NCBI GenBank assembly: GCA_964247055.1
Contig: OZ176051.1
Coordinates: forward strand, 5,332,001 to 5,396,000
Direction: 5' to 3'
Source: Paragordius varius
Taxonomy: Eukaryota; Nematomorpha
Length of the DNA stretch: 64,000 bases
The notes below the pieces were generated by a model that worked only from the letters and a program-made list of their open reading frames with translations, did not search any database and was not told where the DNA came from. Both the position numbers and the translations under genes were made by a program. Within the stretch, counting starts at the first letter, position 1, and each line of letters opens with the position of its first letter. Shown here piece after piece: positions 21,780-35,438 of the stretch.

Positions 21780-24020
21780 AATAAAAAAATTGATTTATCA
21801 GAATATAGACAGCTGTTTTATTAAAATTTGTGTAAATCAACCTTTTTTTATAAAAGAACTAATTATTTAAAACAACTAATAAACATAACTCATCAATATA
21901 AACAACTGATTGATTAAAACAACTGATTGATTAAAATAACTGATGAATGAAAAAACACCTGATTGATAAAACACCTGATTAATAAAACAACTGATTAATA
22001 AAACAACTGATTAATAAAACAACTGATTCATTAAAACAACTGATTCATTAAAAACAAATGATTATTAAAAACAAATGATTATTAAAAAAACAAATGATTA
22101 TTAAAAACAAATGATTACTAAAAACAACAAACAACAATATAAACAACTGATTAAACAACTAATTAATTTAAACAACTGATTAATTAAAACATATGATTCA
22201 TTAAAACAACTGATTGATTAAAACATATGATTCATTAAAACAACTGATTCATTAAAACAACTGATTCATTAAAACACCTGATTAATTAAAACACCTGATT
22301 AATTAAAACAACTGATTCATTAAAACAACTGATTCATAAACAATGATTCATTAAAAACAAATGATTATGAAAAACAACTGATTAATAAAACAACTGATGA
22401 ATAAAACAATGATTCATTAAAACAACTGATTCATTAAAACAACTGATTCATTAAAACAACTGATTTATTAAAACAACTGATTCATAAACAATGATTCATT
22501 AAAAACAATGATTATGAAAAACAACTGATTAATAAAACAACTGATGAATAAAACAACTGATGAATAAAACAATGATTCATTAAAACAACTGATTCATTAA
22601 AACAACTGATTCATTAAAACAACTGATTCATTAAAACAACTGATCCATTAAAAACAAATGATTATTAAAAACAACTGATTATTAAAAAACAAATGAATAT
22701 TAAAAACAAATGATTACTAAAAACAACAAACAACAATATAAACAACTGATTAAATAACTAATTAATTTAAACAACTGATTAATTAAAACATATGATTCAT
22801 TAAAACATATGATTCATTAAAAACAATGATTCATTAAAAACAAATGATTATGAAAAACAACTGATTATTAAAAACAAATGATTACTAAAAACAACAATAT
22901 AAACAACTGATTAATTAAAACATATGATTCATTAAAACAACTGATTCATAAAAACAACTGATCCATTAAAAACAAATGATTATTAAAAAACAAATGATTA
23001 TTAAAAAAAAAGATTACTAAAAACAACAAACAACAATATAAACAACTGATTAAACAACTAATTAATTTAAACAACTTAATTAAAACATATGATTCATTAA
23101 AACAACTGATTAATTAAAACATATGATTCATTAAAACACCTGATTCATTAAAACAACTGATTAATTAAAACATATGATTCATTAAAACAACTGATTTAAA
23201 ACAATGATTCATTAAAAACAAATGATTATGAAAAAACAAATGATTACTAAAAACAACAAACAACAATATAAACAACTGATTAATTAAAACATATGATTCA
23301 TTAAAACAACTGATTCATTAAAACAACTGATTCATTAAAAACAAATGATTATTAAAAACAAATGATTATTAAAAAACAAATGATTATTAAAAACAAATGA
23401 TTACTAAAAACAACAAACAACAATATAAACAACTGATTAAAAAACTAATTAATTTAAACAACTGATTAATTAAAACATATGATTCATTAAAACAACTGAT
23501 TAATTAAAACATATGATTCATTAAATGATTCATTAAAACAACTGATTAATTAAAACAACTGATCCATTAAAATAACTAATTCATTAAAACAACTGATTTA
23601 AAACAATGATTCATTAAAAACAAATGATTATGAAAAAACAAATGATTACTAAAAACAACAAACAACAATATAAACAACTGATTAATTAAAACATATGATT
23701 CATTAAAACAACTGATTCATTAAAACAACTGATTCATTACTGATTAATAAAAACAACTGCTTTATAAAAGCAACTAATTATAAACAACTGATTATTAAAA
23801 ACAACTGATCATAAAAACTGATTCATTAAAACAACTGATTCATTAAAACGACTAATTAATTATAACAACTGATTCATTAAAACAACTGATTTAAACAATG
23901 ATTATTAAAAACAAATGAATATTAAAAACAAATGATTATTGAAAATGATTATTAAAAACAACCGACTAATAAAAACAACAATATAAACAACTGATTAATT
24001 AAAATTTTAATAATAGATTG
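21780..24020 (-). repeat. Satellite block 4, 17-bp AAAACAACTGATTCATT array
   Basis: More than 100 near-perfect tandem units with the consensus AAAACAACTGATTCATT (17 bp) and variants with AATGATTATTAAAAAC or CATATGATTCATTAAAA. Larger segments of about 350-400 bp recur (for example the CAACAAACAACAATATAAAC block near 22,125, 22,725, 23,025, 23,250 and 23,410), giving a higher-order structure. Confidence 0.9.
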
Positions 24021-24039
24021 ATAAAAAATAACAAGATTG

Positions 24040-24235
24040 TTATAAAAAACTTGGGTTTAAATTAAACACTAAAATATACAAATAATAATTACCAAAATCC
24101 GAATCAATTTTTATGCGGGAATAAATCTGGCAAACATATTCTAAAATAAAAATATGAGAAAATATATTAAAATAAATTTTTAAAAAGGCTATTTATTTGT
24201 AATGTAATTTATAAATAATTTAAAATTTTGTTTTT
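24040..24235. repeat. Spacer block between satellite blocks, copy 2
   Basis: Matches 21,112-21,330 (CTTGGGTTTAAATTAAAC, CAAATAATAATTACCAA, CATATTCTAAAATAAA, then an A/T run ending in TTGTAAT.TAATTTATAAA). Marks the flip from inverted back to direct orientation. Confidence 0.75.
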
Positions 24236-24239
24236 ACAG

Positions 24240-26640
24240 AGTATTTGAAGAGATTTTAGCGCTAAGAAATTACTGCCCCTTTAAAAATATTCAATAATTT
24301 TAACGCCTTTTAGACAAGTTACAGGTTACTTTAAGGAATTTTAGCAGTTTTGAAGAGTTTACAGTTTAAAGACTTTTAGCAGTTTTAAAAAAAATTAGCT
24401 TTTAAAGACTTTATTGCCGTTTTCAAAGAATTTTCGCATTTTAAAAAAGTATTTGCGGTTTTTAAGAGAATTTAAAAGATTGATAATGAAGATTAACGGT
24501 TTTCAAGTGAAAATGAGTAAATTTTTAAATTGTAGCGGTTATTTGATAAAAGGTTAGCTGTATTTATTAATAAAATTAACTTATTAATAATAGTTAGCTA
24601 TTTTTAAAAATTAACCTTAAAATTTAGCCGGTTCTAGAAATGATTTCGCGGTTTTTTAAAAAAAAATTTAGCGGTCTTAAAAAGACTTTTAGCATTTTTA
24701 AGGAATTTTAGTAGAGTAGTTAGAAAAGAAATTTACAGTTTAAAAAGAGTTTTTAGCTGTTTTAAAAGAGTTTTTAGCTGTGTTTTAAAAGAGTTTTAGC
24801 TGTTTTAAAATTTAGCTGTTTTAAAAGAGTTTTAGCTGTTTTAAAAGAGCTTTTACGGTTTTAAAAGAATTTTAGCGGTGTTAAAAGAATTTGACCAGTT
24901 TTTAGAGTGTTATCCAGTTTTAAAAGAATTTTAGCAGTTTTTTAGATAATTTTAGCAGTTTTTAAAGAGTTTAACCAATTTTTTAGGACAATTTTAGCAG
25001 TTTCTAAATAATTTTAGGCGTTTTAAAAAATTTTTGAGGTTTTAAAGAATTTTACCAGTTTTAAAAATTTTTAGCAGTTTTTTATATAATTTTAGCAGTT
25101 TTTTATATAATTTTAGCAGTTTTTTAGATAATTTTAGCAGTTTTTCAGATAATTTTAGCAGTTTTTTAGATAATTTTAGCAGTATTTAAAAAATTTTAAA
25201 AAATTTAGCAGTTTTTAAAGAATTTTAAAAGTTTTGCCAGTTTTTAGACGGTTTAACCAATTTTTTAGATAATTTTAGCAGTTTTTAAAAATTTATAGCA
25301 GTTTTTAAATAATTTTAGGCGTTTATAATAATTTTAGAGATTTTTAAATAATTTTAGAAGTAAAAGATTTTTTGATTTTAGCAGTTTTAAAAGAGTTTTT
25401 GCTGTTTAAAAAGAGTTTTAGCTAGCTGTTTTAAATAAAAGTTTTAGTGGTTAAAAGCGACGAGTTAAGATAATATTTATCTGTTTTAAATAACTTAGCC
25501 ATTTTTTAGAAATATAGGTAATTTTAACACAAAATTTAGCGGTTTTTATAGAGAATTTTGAAGTATTTAAATATGATTTAGGGGTTTTAAAAAGAAAATT
25601 TAGGAGATGAGTTACATTAAAGGTTAGTGGTTTTTTTAAATACTAGCGGGGTTTTAATAAAAAGTTGCCTGTTTTTTATATAAAATTTAACGCTTTTTCA
25701 ACGATAAGTAGCTATTTTTTGGAAATAAACTTTAGAATTGAGCGTTTTTTAAAAAAGTGATTTACTATTTTTTTAAATATTTTAAGCCGTTTTTTTTAAT
25801 GAATTTTGGTGGTTGCTGGATTATTAAAGGGGATTTAAGATAATTCAACACTTTTTTAAATTTTAAAAGTCTTTTTGGAAAATTTCAGGAAATTTTAAAG
25901 TAAATTTATTAAGTTTTTGAAATTTTAAATTTTTAGCTTTAAATGAGCCATTATCATAGAATTTTCTTCTGTTTAAAATTTAAATAATATATTAGGAATT
26001 TTTACGTTTTTAAAAATTTCAGCGCTTTTTTATAAAATATCTACGCTTTTTAGATACAAAAAACTAGCCATTTTAAGCAAACTATTTATTTAAGCATACT
26101 TTGGGGGAGTTTTTTAAGAATTTTAACGCTTTTTTAGACTTGAAAAAAATTAACTAATTTGAAAAATTTTAGTTTTTTAAAGTAATTTAAAAGCTTATGG
26201 AGGAGTTTAAAATACTAGCTTTCTCCTAACAATCCAATTTAATAAATTTTTTGTTCTATTTTAGATAAAAAATGAGAATTTTAGGGTTTTTTAAAAAATT
26301 TCAGCGCTTTTTTATTGAATTTCTACTTAAGGTATTTTTATTAATACTATATTAATAATATAAAGTAATTTTAGCCTTTTTGAAGAATATTAGGGATTTT
26401 AAGTTTATTAAAAAAATTTCTTTTTAAAAATTAAAAAACTTAGCGTTTTAGCATTTCAATAAACATACCGGCTCTTTTAAGTATTCACAAAAAATATTAG
26501 CATAAACCATTAAGAAGTTTTAGTACTTTTACAATGCCGCTTTCTATTTTATTAAAAAAATTTTGGTAAAAATTCCGCAGTTTTTAGAAATTTTCACGTT
26601 TAAATACTATACAGCTTGAAATATTTAGGATATTCAAAAA
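24240..26640 (+). repeat. Satellite block 5, TTAGCAGTTTTTTAGATAAT array
   Basis: Long direct-orientation array; the best-conserved part (24,880-25,350) has a ~20-bp unit TTTTAGCAGTTTTTTAGATAA. It decays progressively to the right of about 25,600 into scattered TTTTAA..AGCG motifs. Confidence 0.85.
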
Positions 26641-27620
26641 AAGTTTGAATATTGCAGATTAGTGATATTTTAGATATAAAAGTTCATCTCTAATATATTT
26701 GTGTTGTTATATACACTTATTCAACAATTAGTTAAAAATATTTTATATAAACAAGTAATTGAATATATTAAATATATTTATTCAACACGCACGCACCATA
26801 ATTAAAAAATATAATAACACAAGTTATCATGCCTTGTAGGAATATATAATTAAATAGATGAGCATTTATTTAATTCTTTATTATTGCATAGAATTGATAA
26901 TATTTGCTAGCTTTTTATTAAAACTTGACATAAAGAAAATATAGGACTCAAACTTAATTGTAACATATGTTAAACTTTTTGTGTTAATTTCCTTTGACAA
27001 AAAAATAAATATTCAAAAGAGAACCATTCATCCCTTATAGCAATATATTTAATAAATAGACATTTATTTGATTCTTACATGGGATATTTCCGTTGAATCG
27101 ATATTTGCTAGCTTTTTATTTAAACTTAAGATAAAGAAAATATTCGACTCAAACTAAATTGTAACATATGTTAAACTTTTTGTGTTAATTTCCTTTGACA
27201 AAAAAATAAATATTCAAAAGAGAGCCATTCATCCCTTATAGCAATATATAATTTAATAAATAGACATTTATTTGATTCTTAATAGGATATTTGCGTTGAA
27301 TTGATAATATTTGCCAAGTTTTTATTCAATAACATAAAGAAAATATACGACTCAAACTAAATTGTAACATATGTTAACCATTTTGTAATATTTTCCTTTA
27401 ACAAAAAAATAAATATTCAAGATCAAGTGAGTCATTCATACCTTATAGCAATATATAAAATAGATATACATTTAATTCTTAAATAGGATTTTGCGTTAAA
27501 TGATAATATTTGCTAGGTTTTTATAATTTAACATAAAGAAAATATACGACTCAAACTAAATCATATGATAAACTTTTTGTATTGATTTCCTTTCACAAAA
27601 TGTATAATTTATCTTGAAAA
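26640..27620. repeat. ~200-bp tandem repeat, about four copies
   Basis: Units beginning near 26,822, 27,024, 27,223 and 27,432 share CATTCATCCCTTATAGCAAT, GACATTTATTTGATTCTT, TTTGCTAGCTTTTTATT, ACGACTCAAACTAAATTG and CTTTGACAAAAAAATAAATA. The first and last copies are more diverged than the two middle ones. Confidence 0.85.
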
Positions 27621-29311
27621 TTAACAAGATTAAAGCTAGAAATATCCAACATTAAATAAGCTATTTATTCCAAAAATTACACTGATATTAATTTTTCTAG
27701 CGTTTGAAATTTACAAAAGATAAAATTATCAACCAAAAGCAAAAGATCGAAAAAATCATGCAAAATCAAATCAATAATAGTGTTCTTTACTGTGATTTAT
27801 TATAATATAAACAAAACATGCGAAACTTACTAATGATTAGGCTTGTTACAGTTTTGCATTTCGGTTGCTCTTCCACATGTCTTCACAGATCATTGTTCAT
27901 TGTTTACGATATCCGTTTAAGGTTAGACTATAAATTAAAAAAATATTTTTACCTTAAATGGTGGGTTTCTAGAAGAATTTGTCAAGTTTCTCTTTATTCT
28001 TTGCACTTGTTTCGTCTAAATAATTAATAAATATGAAAAAATTACCATAATAAAATGATCCATCTTAGGAATACATTGCATAACCGGAAAGAGATAGGAA
28101 GAGAAGCATAGCATGCATTCTATCCATAAAATGTAATTTACAAAAAAAAAATTAAAATAATAAAATAATTAAATTTATTACGCTTTATATAGGGGGGAAA
28201 GCACACGTGTGTGCGCTCACCCAATCAAATTAATGTGCGCATTGCGCCTTTTCTCCCCCCTTCTGGAAAAATCATACACGTATTTTTTCCCTTTCTCTCT
28301 TGTTTGTTTGTTCTCACACACATATTGTATTATAATGCTTCTCACTCTCGCGCACGTGCAAAATTTTTTGATCTTATTTAGGATGATGCAATGATGGAAA
28401 AAATAAATAAAATTGATAAATAATTTTAAAATATTTTAAAATCCAAATATAGTATATCTATTTAGGTGATGTTTGATGAAATATTCCTAATATTTTTTAA
28501 TGATATGTTAAATTATTACTTAATATGTTAAATTTAAAATGCTTTAAGATATCAAAAATAATTTAGAAAAACATAATTATTCCTAATTCTATATATATAA
28601 ATTTTATCTAATCCTTATATTTATATATATGTAAATTTTATTGGTAGTATATGTCAAATACGGGATTAATTAAAGTTGATCGCAATTTTTTTAGTTTTGT
28701 TTGAAAATTTAAATATTTTAATACACTTTTATAGAAATATATGTAAAATTTTGCCTTTTGATCTGCACAAATATTTGTAGATAATTAAACATTATATGAT
28801 TTATAAGGCAATATTTCATTTCAATTTTGTTTTATAAGGATTAAAAGCTGTCTGGATGTAAATTTTTTGATAAATTTTGAACACAAAATAAGTTATAACG
28901 TTGACTTTTATTCTTATAAATCATTAAAATCAATGAGATATTATAGCAGCATATACTTTATAAGTTAAATATCTTTTATACTATATTGAAATAAGTAACT
29001 TAATAATTAATTTGATATTTATCAATTTTATCATTAATTAGGAATATGAAACTCACACTAAATCTGAATTACTAATATTTGACTTTTTCGATATTGTAAA
29101 AGCTGGGTGACAAACTGAGATGATGTTGGATAGTTTTATTATTAACTCTGGCACGAATTAATATTAGTTCCAGTAGTTTTGTAGTTCCAGTAGTTTTGGA
29201 AAAAGCTAATTGATATCCTTTGGATAGCTCTTTCAACAATCATACATTATTATATTCTAAAGTGTAAAACCAACAAAAATATTTCAATTACTTTAATACA
29301 GATTTAATTTT

Positions 29312-29405
29312 AGGGTTTTCGAATTTGTGAGCTAGAGTTAGGGTGAGGGATTGGAGTTGGTTCGTTTTTTTAAAGAAGTCCGCAGGACTTCCTCGGTCTG
29401 CGAAG
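29312..29405 (+). repeat. Dispersed palindrome repeat, copy 2
   Basis: AGGGTGAGGGATTGGAGTTG followed by GAAGTCCGCAGGACTTC and a GC-rich tail (CTGCGAAGCAGGCCGCGACC). Same family as 18,797-18,895, opposite orientation. Confidence 0.65.
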
Positions 29406-30119
29406 CAGGCCGCGACCCACGCGTTTCTTTTTTAAATATTTTTGTAAAAAAATTATATTTACTAAACTTTATTTTATAAATATCAATATGTGAAATAATA
29501 TTAATATCGGATAGATATTGTAACTCTCGTCTAAAATTATTTTTTGACTAACAATTATGTGCTAGTTTCAGGAAAGAGGATCAATGGATAAAAAAACATC
29601 TTAGTTGAAAAGTTTTCAATTATAAACAATGTTGAAATATAATTATTATCCTATCCTTAACATTTAATAGGCATAGTTATTTATTATTAATTAGATATAC
29701 TTGAAAGTTCAATCTACTAAATTAATATTAATATCTACTTAATGTGTGATTAATGCTCAAAGATAATTTTAAACTCTTCTATAATATTTGCATACAATTC
29801 CCTATTTTTTGGCTTTCTCTAATACTAATAAACTAGTATCTTTATTCCAAATTAAACTACACACGTTTTTGTGTCTGATTTGATTGGGAACATTCATTGT
29901 TAAATTGAAAACTTAATATAACTCAAAATATATTTATGGCATATTTTAATCTTTAAACTAATGATAAGACATATTTCGAAGTAAAGGTCAAAAGTTAATA
30001 ACATTTAAAATGTAAGATAATATCATCTATGCCAAAAGACTATTATATTATATATAGTGTTTATAACCAATATATCCCATTATTAAAAATAAAAAGAACT
30101 TTAATTATTATATTGTATA

Positions 30120-30212
30120 ATTAGGGTTATAAGTGGTTTAAGGTTTTCGAGTTTGTTGACTAGGGTTAGGGATTGGAGTGTTCATTTTCTTATAGAAGTC
30201 CGCATGGAGACC
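30120..30212 (+). repeat. Dispersed palindrome repeat, copy 3
   Basis: TAGGGTTAGGGATTGGAGTG then GAAGTCCGCATGGAGACCCA; same orientation as copy 2, about 800 bp away. The palindrome half is truncated. Confidence 0.65.
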
Positions 30213-31836
30213 CACGTTCTTTGTTAAATTTAAAGTTGTTCATAACAAAATTTCGCTGATAGATGAGCATTGGTTATAAATATTTTATCGAGGTTATGTC
30301 TTATATATAATAATACATCTTATATTGATATTATCAACTCAGATAAATTAGTTGTATAATTTTAGAAAGTATTGTTAGCAATAAAACATTTCAGTTGGAC
30401 ATTTTTTGTAATTGACTTAATATACATCGCCAATTTGCCAATTAGACCACTTATGATTTTAAATTGAAAAATACTTAAAAATTAAATAAAGAGATTGCAA
30501 TATAAATTCTAAATTTTATAATATGAGTATATACTGATTAAAATCTAAAAAATATTTATCACCCAATAATATATAATAAAATCCTATATTTATTACCTTT
30601 TATAATAATCAATCATAAAAATTTTTATTTAATTTTGGAAAACTCCTCTTTACAAAAACTAATATTTAAATTAAATTTTTCATAAATATTGCTCAATAAA
30701 ATAAATTTATCAATATATAAATTAGTAAAAAATTAATGAAAGTATAGTCAAAGATTTCGAGGGAATGATTGAGGCTTATAGGCACATTGCTTTACGGCAT
30801 GCTTTCTCTCCACAGATTATTTATCAAAATTTTCAGTCGTGCTTTTATTTACATAATTTTAAATATCTGGATTATGGATCGAAAAGTACTTTTGAAAAAT
30901 GGTATTATATAGTCGAAATTATAAAATAAAATTCAATAACACTAATATATTTTCATATATATGTGCATACGATTTTCGCCAAAAATATATATTTTTTATC
31001 TTGGCTTACAAATCAGGTTAAATAGTACCAAAACATTAATTATGTTTATACCCCTGGATTTAATTGTGCCCTTTATCATAAAGAAAAATTTAGATTATGT
31101 TAAATTAATTTTTTAAAATTGATGTGATACTATTTGAAATAAATACAAAAATATACATTAGAATTTACTTTATTTTTTATTTTTAATTATAGTTATTTTA
31201 AAAAAATGTATACAATTTAAGTTTTATTCAAGAGACACATTACTACCTTAAACATTTTTTTATTGACATAATGAACTATTTAGCGATAAAACTATGCTTT
31301 CGCTTAAATTTTAAAATTTTTCATATATTATTTTATTTCGTTTATATCAGGCGAAACTCACACATGCATAAATTCAAAAATTTTCAACGCAAGCCACACT
31401 CTTTTTGACAATCATCTTTTCTCGCCTAATTTTAAATTACATATCGTTTATTTATAGATAGTTTCCAAATATTAACGAACATTTATATTTATAAAAATTT
31501 TTAATTTGTATCATGATATAGAAAATAAAAGAAGATTGATAATCAGCATATATCCTATGTTTATCAATATTAAAAAAATATTATTTTATAAACATATAAT
31601 TAATCTACGTTCGTTTCTTCGCAATGCTAAAATTTTTTCATTTCTTTATTAAATTTTCTAATCAACTTACTGCAAAATATAATTGCAAATAAATTGATAA
31701 ATTTACATTGTATAATTTCTACTGGATTAAGGGCTTTCAATTGCATATGTAGCAGTTTATGTTTCAGCGACATTCTATTTACTAATTTACGGTTAACAAA
31801 TTAATGCACGAATGAGTTTGTAACAAAACATAAACA

Positions 31837-32280
31837 ATGCTTTATCTATCTTACTACATACTTTTATGGATAACTAAGGTTTTTTTCCTTAATTCTAATT
31901 ATAGTTGGCATCGTATGCTGGATCACAAACTTTTGAAATAGATTATGAAAATAATCAGTTTTTGAAAAATGGTCAACCTTATAGATATATATCAGGAACC
32001 ATGCATTACTTTAGGGTTCCTGCCGAGTATTGGCAAGATCGCCTTGAAAAGCTCAAATATATGGGTTTGGATGCTGTTCAAACGTATGCCTTATTTTTAT
32101 ATATATAACCTTTAGATATGTGGCCTGGAACTTTCACGAAAAAGTCAAAGGTGTTTTTAATTTTTCTGGCGATCGCGATTTATTCAAATTTTTATCGCTT
32201 GTCAATAGTACGAATCGCGATGTCACACTTAGACTTGGTCCATACATTGATGCAGAATGGGGATTTTTTCACAACAATAT
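31837..32280 (+). pseudogene. GLB1: 5' fragment of lysosomal beta-galactosidase
   Basis: Glycosyl hydrolase family 35 enzyme removing beta-galactose in lysosomes; only the start is here. Exon 1 (31,837-31,878) encodes a hydrophobic leader MLYLSYYILLWITK fitting a signal peptide. Exon 2 (31,905-32,083) reads [20 protein letters not shown] and then [20 protein letters not shown]. Exon 3 from 32,116 gives YVAWNFHEKVKGVFNFSGD and LGPYIDAEWG. Introns are 26 and 32 bp and phases agree. At about 32,275 the sequence changes to UBA3 intron 6 and a stop follows at once, well before the two catalytic glutamates. It is therefore a cut gene; the rest is not in this window. Most family members have GPYICAEW; here the Cys is Asp. 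Confidence 0.9.
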
Positions 32281-33451
32281 AAAATAGATTGGAACTTACG
32301 TAGCCTTATCACACAACCATGTAAACAAATCAGGAGTGTCAACACGTTTTTTGCAGTACGCAAAAGTACTCTATACTAAATGTTACAAAAATAAAAAATT
32401 GGATTTTAATTAAAAATTTACGATTATTTATAAAATATATCATCCAAAATTGAGCTCATAATAAATAAATAAATTATTTAATCAGCCTACAAAATATCTG
32501 TTTTCAACACCCCTTATGTAGACGATTATATTGGCGGAAATTATTTTATAGCAGGAATACTGATCAGGCCAGACTTTTGCCTATCTTTTAGAGTGTATAC
32601 TCGTTTTTAAACAGTTTTCTTTCTTTGTATTTTAAATTGCCTTCGAAAGGAGCACATTGGTAAAAGACGGAGTTAATAAAATAAAATTTGGATTATTTTC
32701 ATAAAATAAAAAATGTTACATTCTATTATGGAGTGAATTCGTATCAACCCCTTTTAATGGGTATTATTGATTCATTATTAATTATTTTATATGATGGGTG
32801 ACATATATTTGACTTTGTTATACATTTGCATCTTCTTTTATAATGTTTGAAATAAACTATAAGTTTTCAGGATATGTTTTATAATAAATTATTCTTTGCA
32901 TATATAAAATAATTTTAATAGATTAACTTTCCTTTATGCACTATCGCTAATCGCCCTCGCCTACCAGAACACTGTATAGAATATGTGCGTTTAATTGAAT
33001 GGCCTAAAGTTAAGCCTTTTGGAGGTACATATACCATATTACGTTTTACTATAAATTTATTTATCATATATTTTCTTTTGTAAAAATATAATTTTAGAGT
33101 TTTAAAGACATTATAAAATTAATTATCACTTTGGGTTGTTTTTAAAATTTAATGAATTTTGGTATATAAAAGGCTGTTATAATTTTCCATAAAATGGCTA
33201 ATAAAATCAGTAAGAATTATTTGCTTTTGTCGATTATAAAGTTAAATATTACAATCTCTAATATACAATTATTTCTTTTTTTTGGTTTTTTTTAAGTTTA
33301 GTGATTCCCTTCTAAATATGAAAATATTTTAGACGTTGAGATTGATGGAGATAATCCAGACCATTTATCCTTGATATATGATCAAAGTACCGTGCGGGCC
33401 AAAGAATATAATATACAAGGAGTTACTCTTCAATTAACACAAGGTATATTA

Positions 33452-33682
33452 CAGTAAAAATTGAAATTTTACGGACAAAACATCAAAATATTTCAACAAT
33501 ATTTTTTTAATTTTCTTTTTCTAATTATAACTCATTGTTTAAAATTGCAAAGTATATATTTTACAGTGGTAAGCAAATATTTTATATGAGAGAAATTAAG
33601 ATTTACAAAAGTATGGTTGCCTTTTGAAAAAAAATTTGTCTTTATATTTTTACGTTGTGTCCGTATAATTCAATTTTTACTG
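33452..33682. mobile_element. TA-target MITE, copy B of 12,140-12,369
   Basis: Same insertion as in UBA3 intron 8 of copy A, with CAGTAAAAATTG / CAATTTTTACTG ends. A degenerate neighbour follows at about 33,726-33,910. Confidence 0.75.
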
Positions 33683-35438
33683 TGTTAAACTTTTAAGTTG
33701 TGCTTTTATTTGATAAAATATTTTCCACGATAAAAATTTAAATTATACGACGAATATCTTTTAAAAAGAAAACGATGTTTAGCACAATATACAATAGAGA
33801 TGTAAATTGTTAATACATTCAATTATATAATTCAAATATAGCGTTGGAAAGATTAATTAGGGTTTAAAAAAGTATGGTTGTTTTATACAAATAATTTTTC
33901 CAGTTTTTACACTTTCTTTATAAATATAATTTACTCTATTTTTTATTTTTTTGATATTTTTAAGGGGTCATAAAGAGACTTATCCCTGCAGTAGCAACGA
34001 CAAATGCCGTCATAGCTGGTATATAATTTTATTATTTATCAAGGATTTAAACCGCGGAGCTGTTTTTGGTTAAAATAAAAAATTTAAAAATGTTTTTATT
34101 GGAATTGTTTTACAAGGTTTTATAATTCCAAATGAAAAATTTGTTGTCTTAATTTCTGTTATTTTTAATAAATTTATTTTATTTTCGCAGTAGTACAGTT
34201 AAATTAAAATATTAATTAAATACATAAATAAAAGACAAATTTTTTTTTACAAACTAATTGCTAAACGAAATGAGATGTAAATTGGTAACACGTATTCAAT
34301 TTTATTTATACAATACTTGTTGGTTAAATTGAATTCAAGTGTCTAAATTCGTTATTTATCATAAAATCATATTATTCTTTATTTTTCATGTTTTGTATTT
34401 AATCTAATTTTTACTCTATCTTTTTAGCTATGTGTGCAATAGAAACATTCAAAATAGCTACCAAGTATATCTTATAGAATATCTCTTATAGGATTTTATT
34501 TATAATTTCTTACAATGGTCTTCTTTAATATAAGTAAAAAAAATGGTAAATTTTTTAAAATAACTAATTTATAAACTAATATCAGCATTAATTATACGGA
34601 CAACAATTTTTTTATGAAGAAACGAATTAGGATATGAGTAACATGTCGCGTTACGATCTTTAATATTTAATACAGTGATCCCTAAAAACAAGCGGGGAAC
34701 AATAATATTTAAACCTAAATGACCACATTGTATATTTTTTTCAAATTTTATTAAAAAAAGTTTTATCCTATATCAAGTTGCGATATAAACAAATTTACCT
34801 AAAATAAGGCAATGATGAGACATTATATTTAACATCTTAATTGTTAATTATTGAATTTATAAATTAAGGAAAAATTATCCACATAATAATTATGTTTTAA
34901 ATAAAATCAATATGCGTGATTTTAAATAGATTTATTTTATTGTTGGTATTATAAAATGTATAGTTCTAAATTAGTTAAGTCATATTGTTTTATAATGTCT
35001 TATCAATTTTTTATTCGATTTCTCATTATATTTTATTTAATTTTTATATTTCATGTCAAGTTCGAAATTGGTTGAAACTTTATATATAATAGGGTTATTC
35101 TTTTAAAAAATGTGTAAATTACGTAATTATGGTAATTTGTGTCTTTATAGATAGATTGTAGAGACATATGTATATACTTAAACAAAATAAAAGATCATTC
35201 ATTACCTTATATATGTAAAATTTGATTGTTTTTTGGCTCATATTATTAATAAAAGGTATATTTGCCTTTTATCAATATTCTGCTCAAAAAAGTTTATGTA
35301 AATTTTATTTTTCTTTTAACAAGCTGTTTTCCGTTGGTAAACAATTATCTTTTCAACGATACAGACGGTGTTTATGGATATGCATATACCACAGAAAAGC
35401 GTGAAGTTTATTTTAGCTTTCATGATTATATCATATTA

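Larger units (their letters stand above)
27620..31836. other. AT-rich DNA upstream of the GLB1 fragment
   Basis: No gene supported. 28,190-28,340 is relatively GC-rich with GCACACGTGTGTGC and a C-run, without clear function. Two copies of a dispersed repeat are listed separately (29,312-29,405; 30,120-30,212). The last few hundred bases should hold the GLB1 promoter. Confidence 0.5.

Noticed and set aside
27818-28394. Two plus-strand open frames of 61-69 codons
   Set aside because: Isolated, no homology visible, A/T-driven composition with no splice partners.
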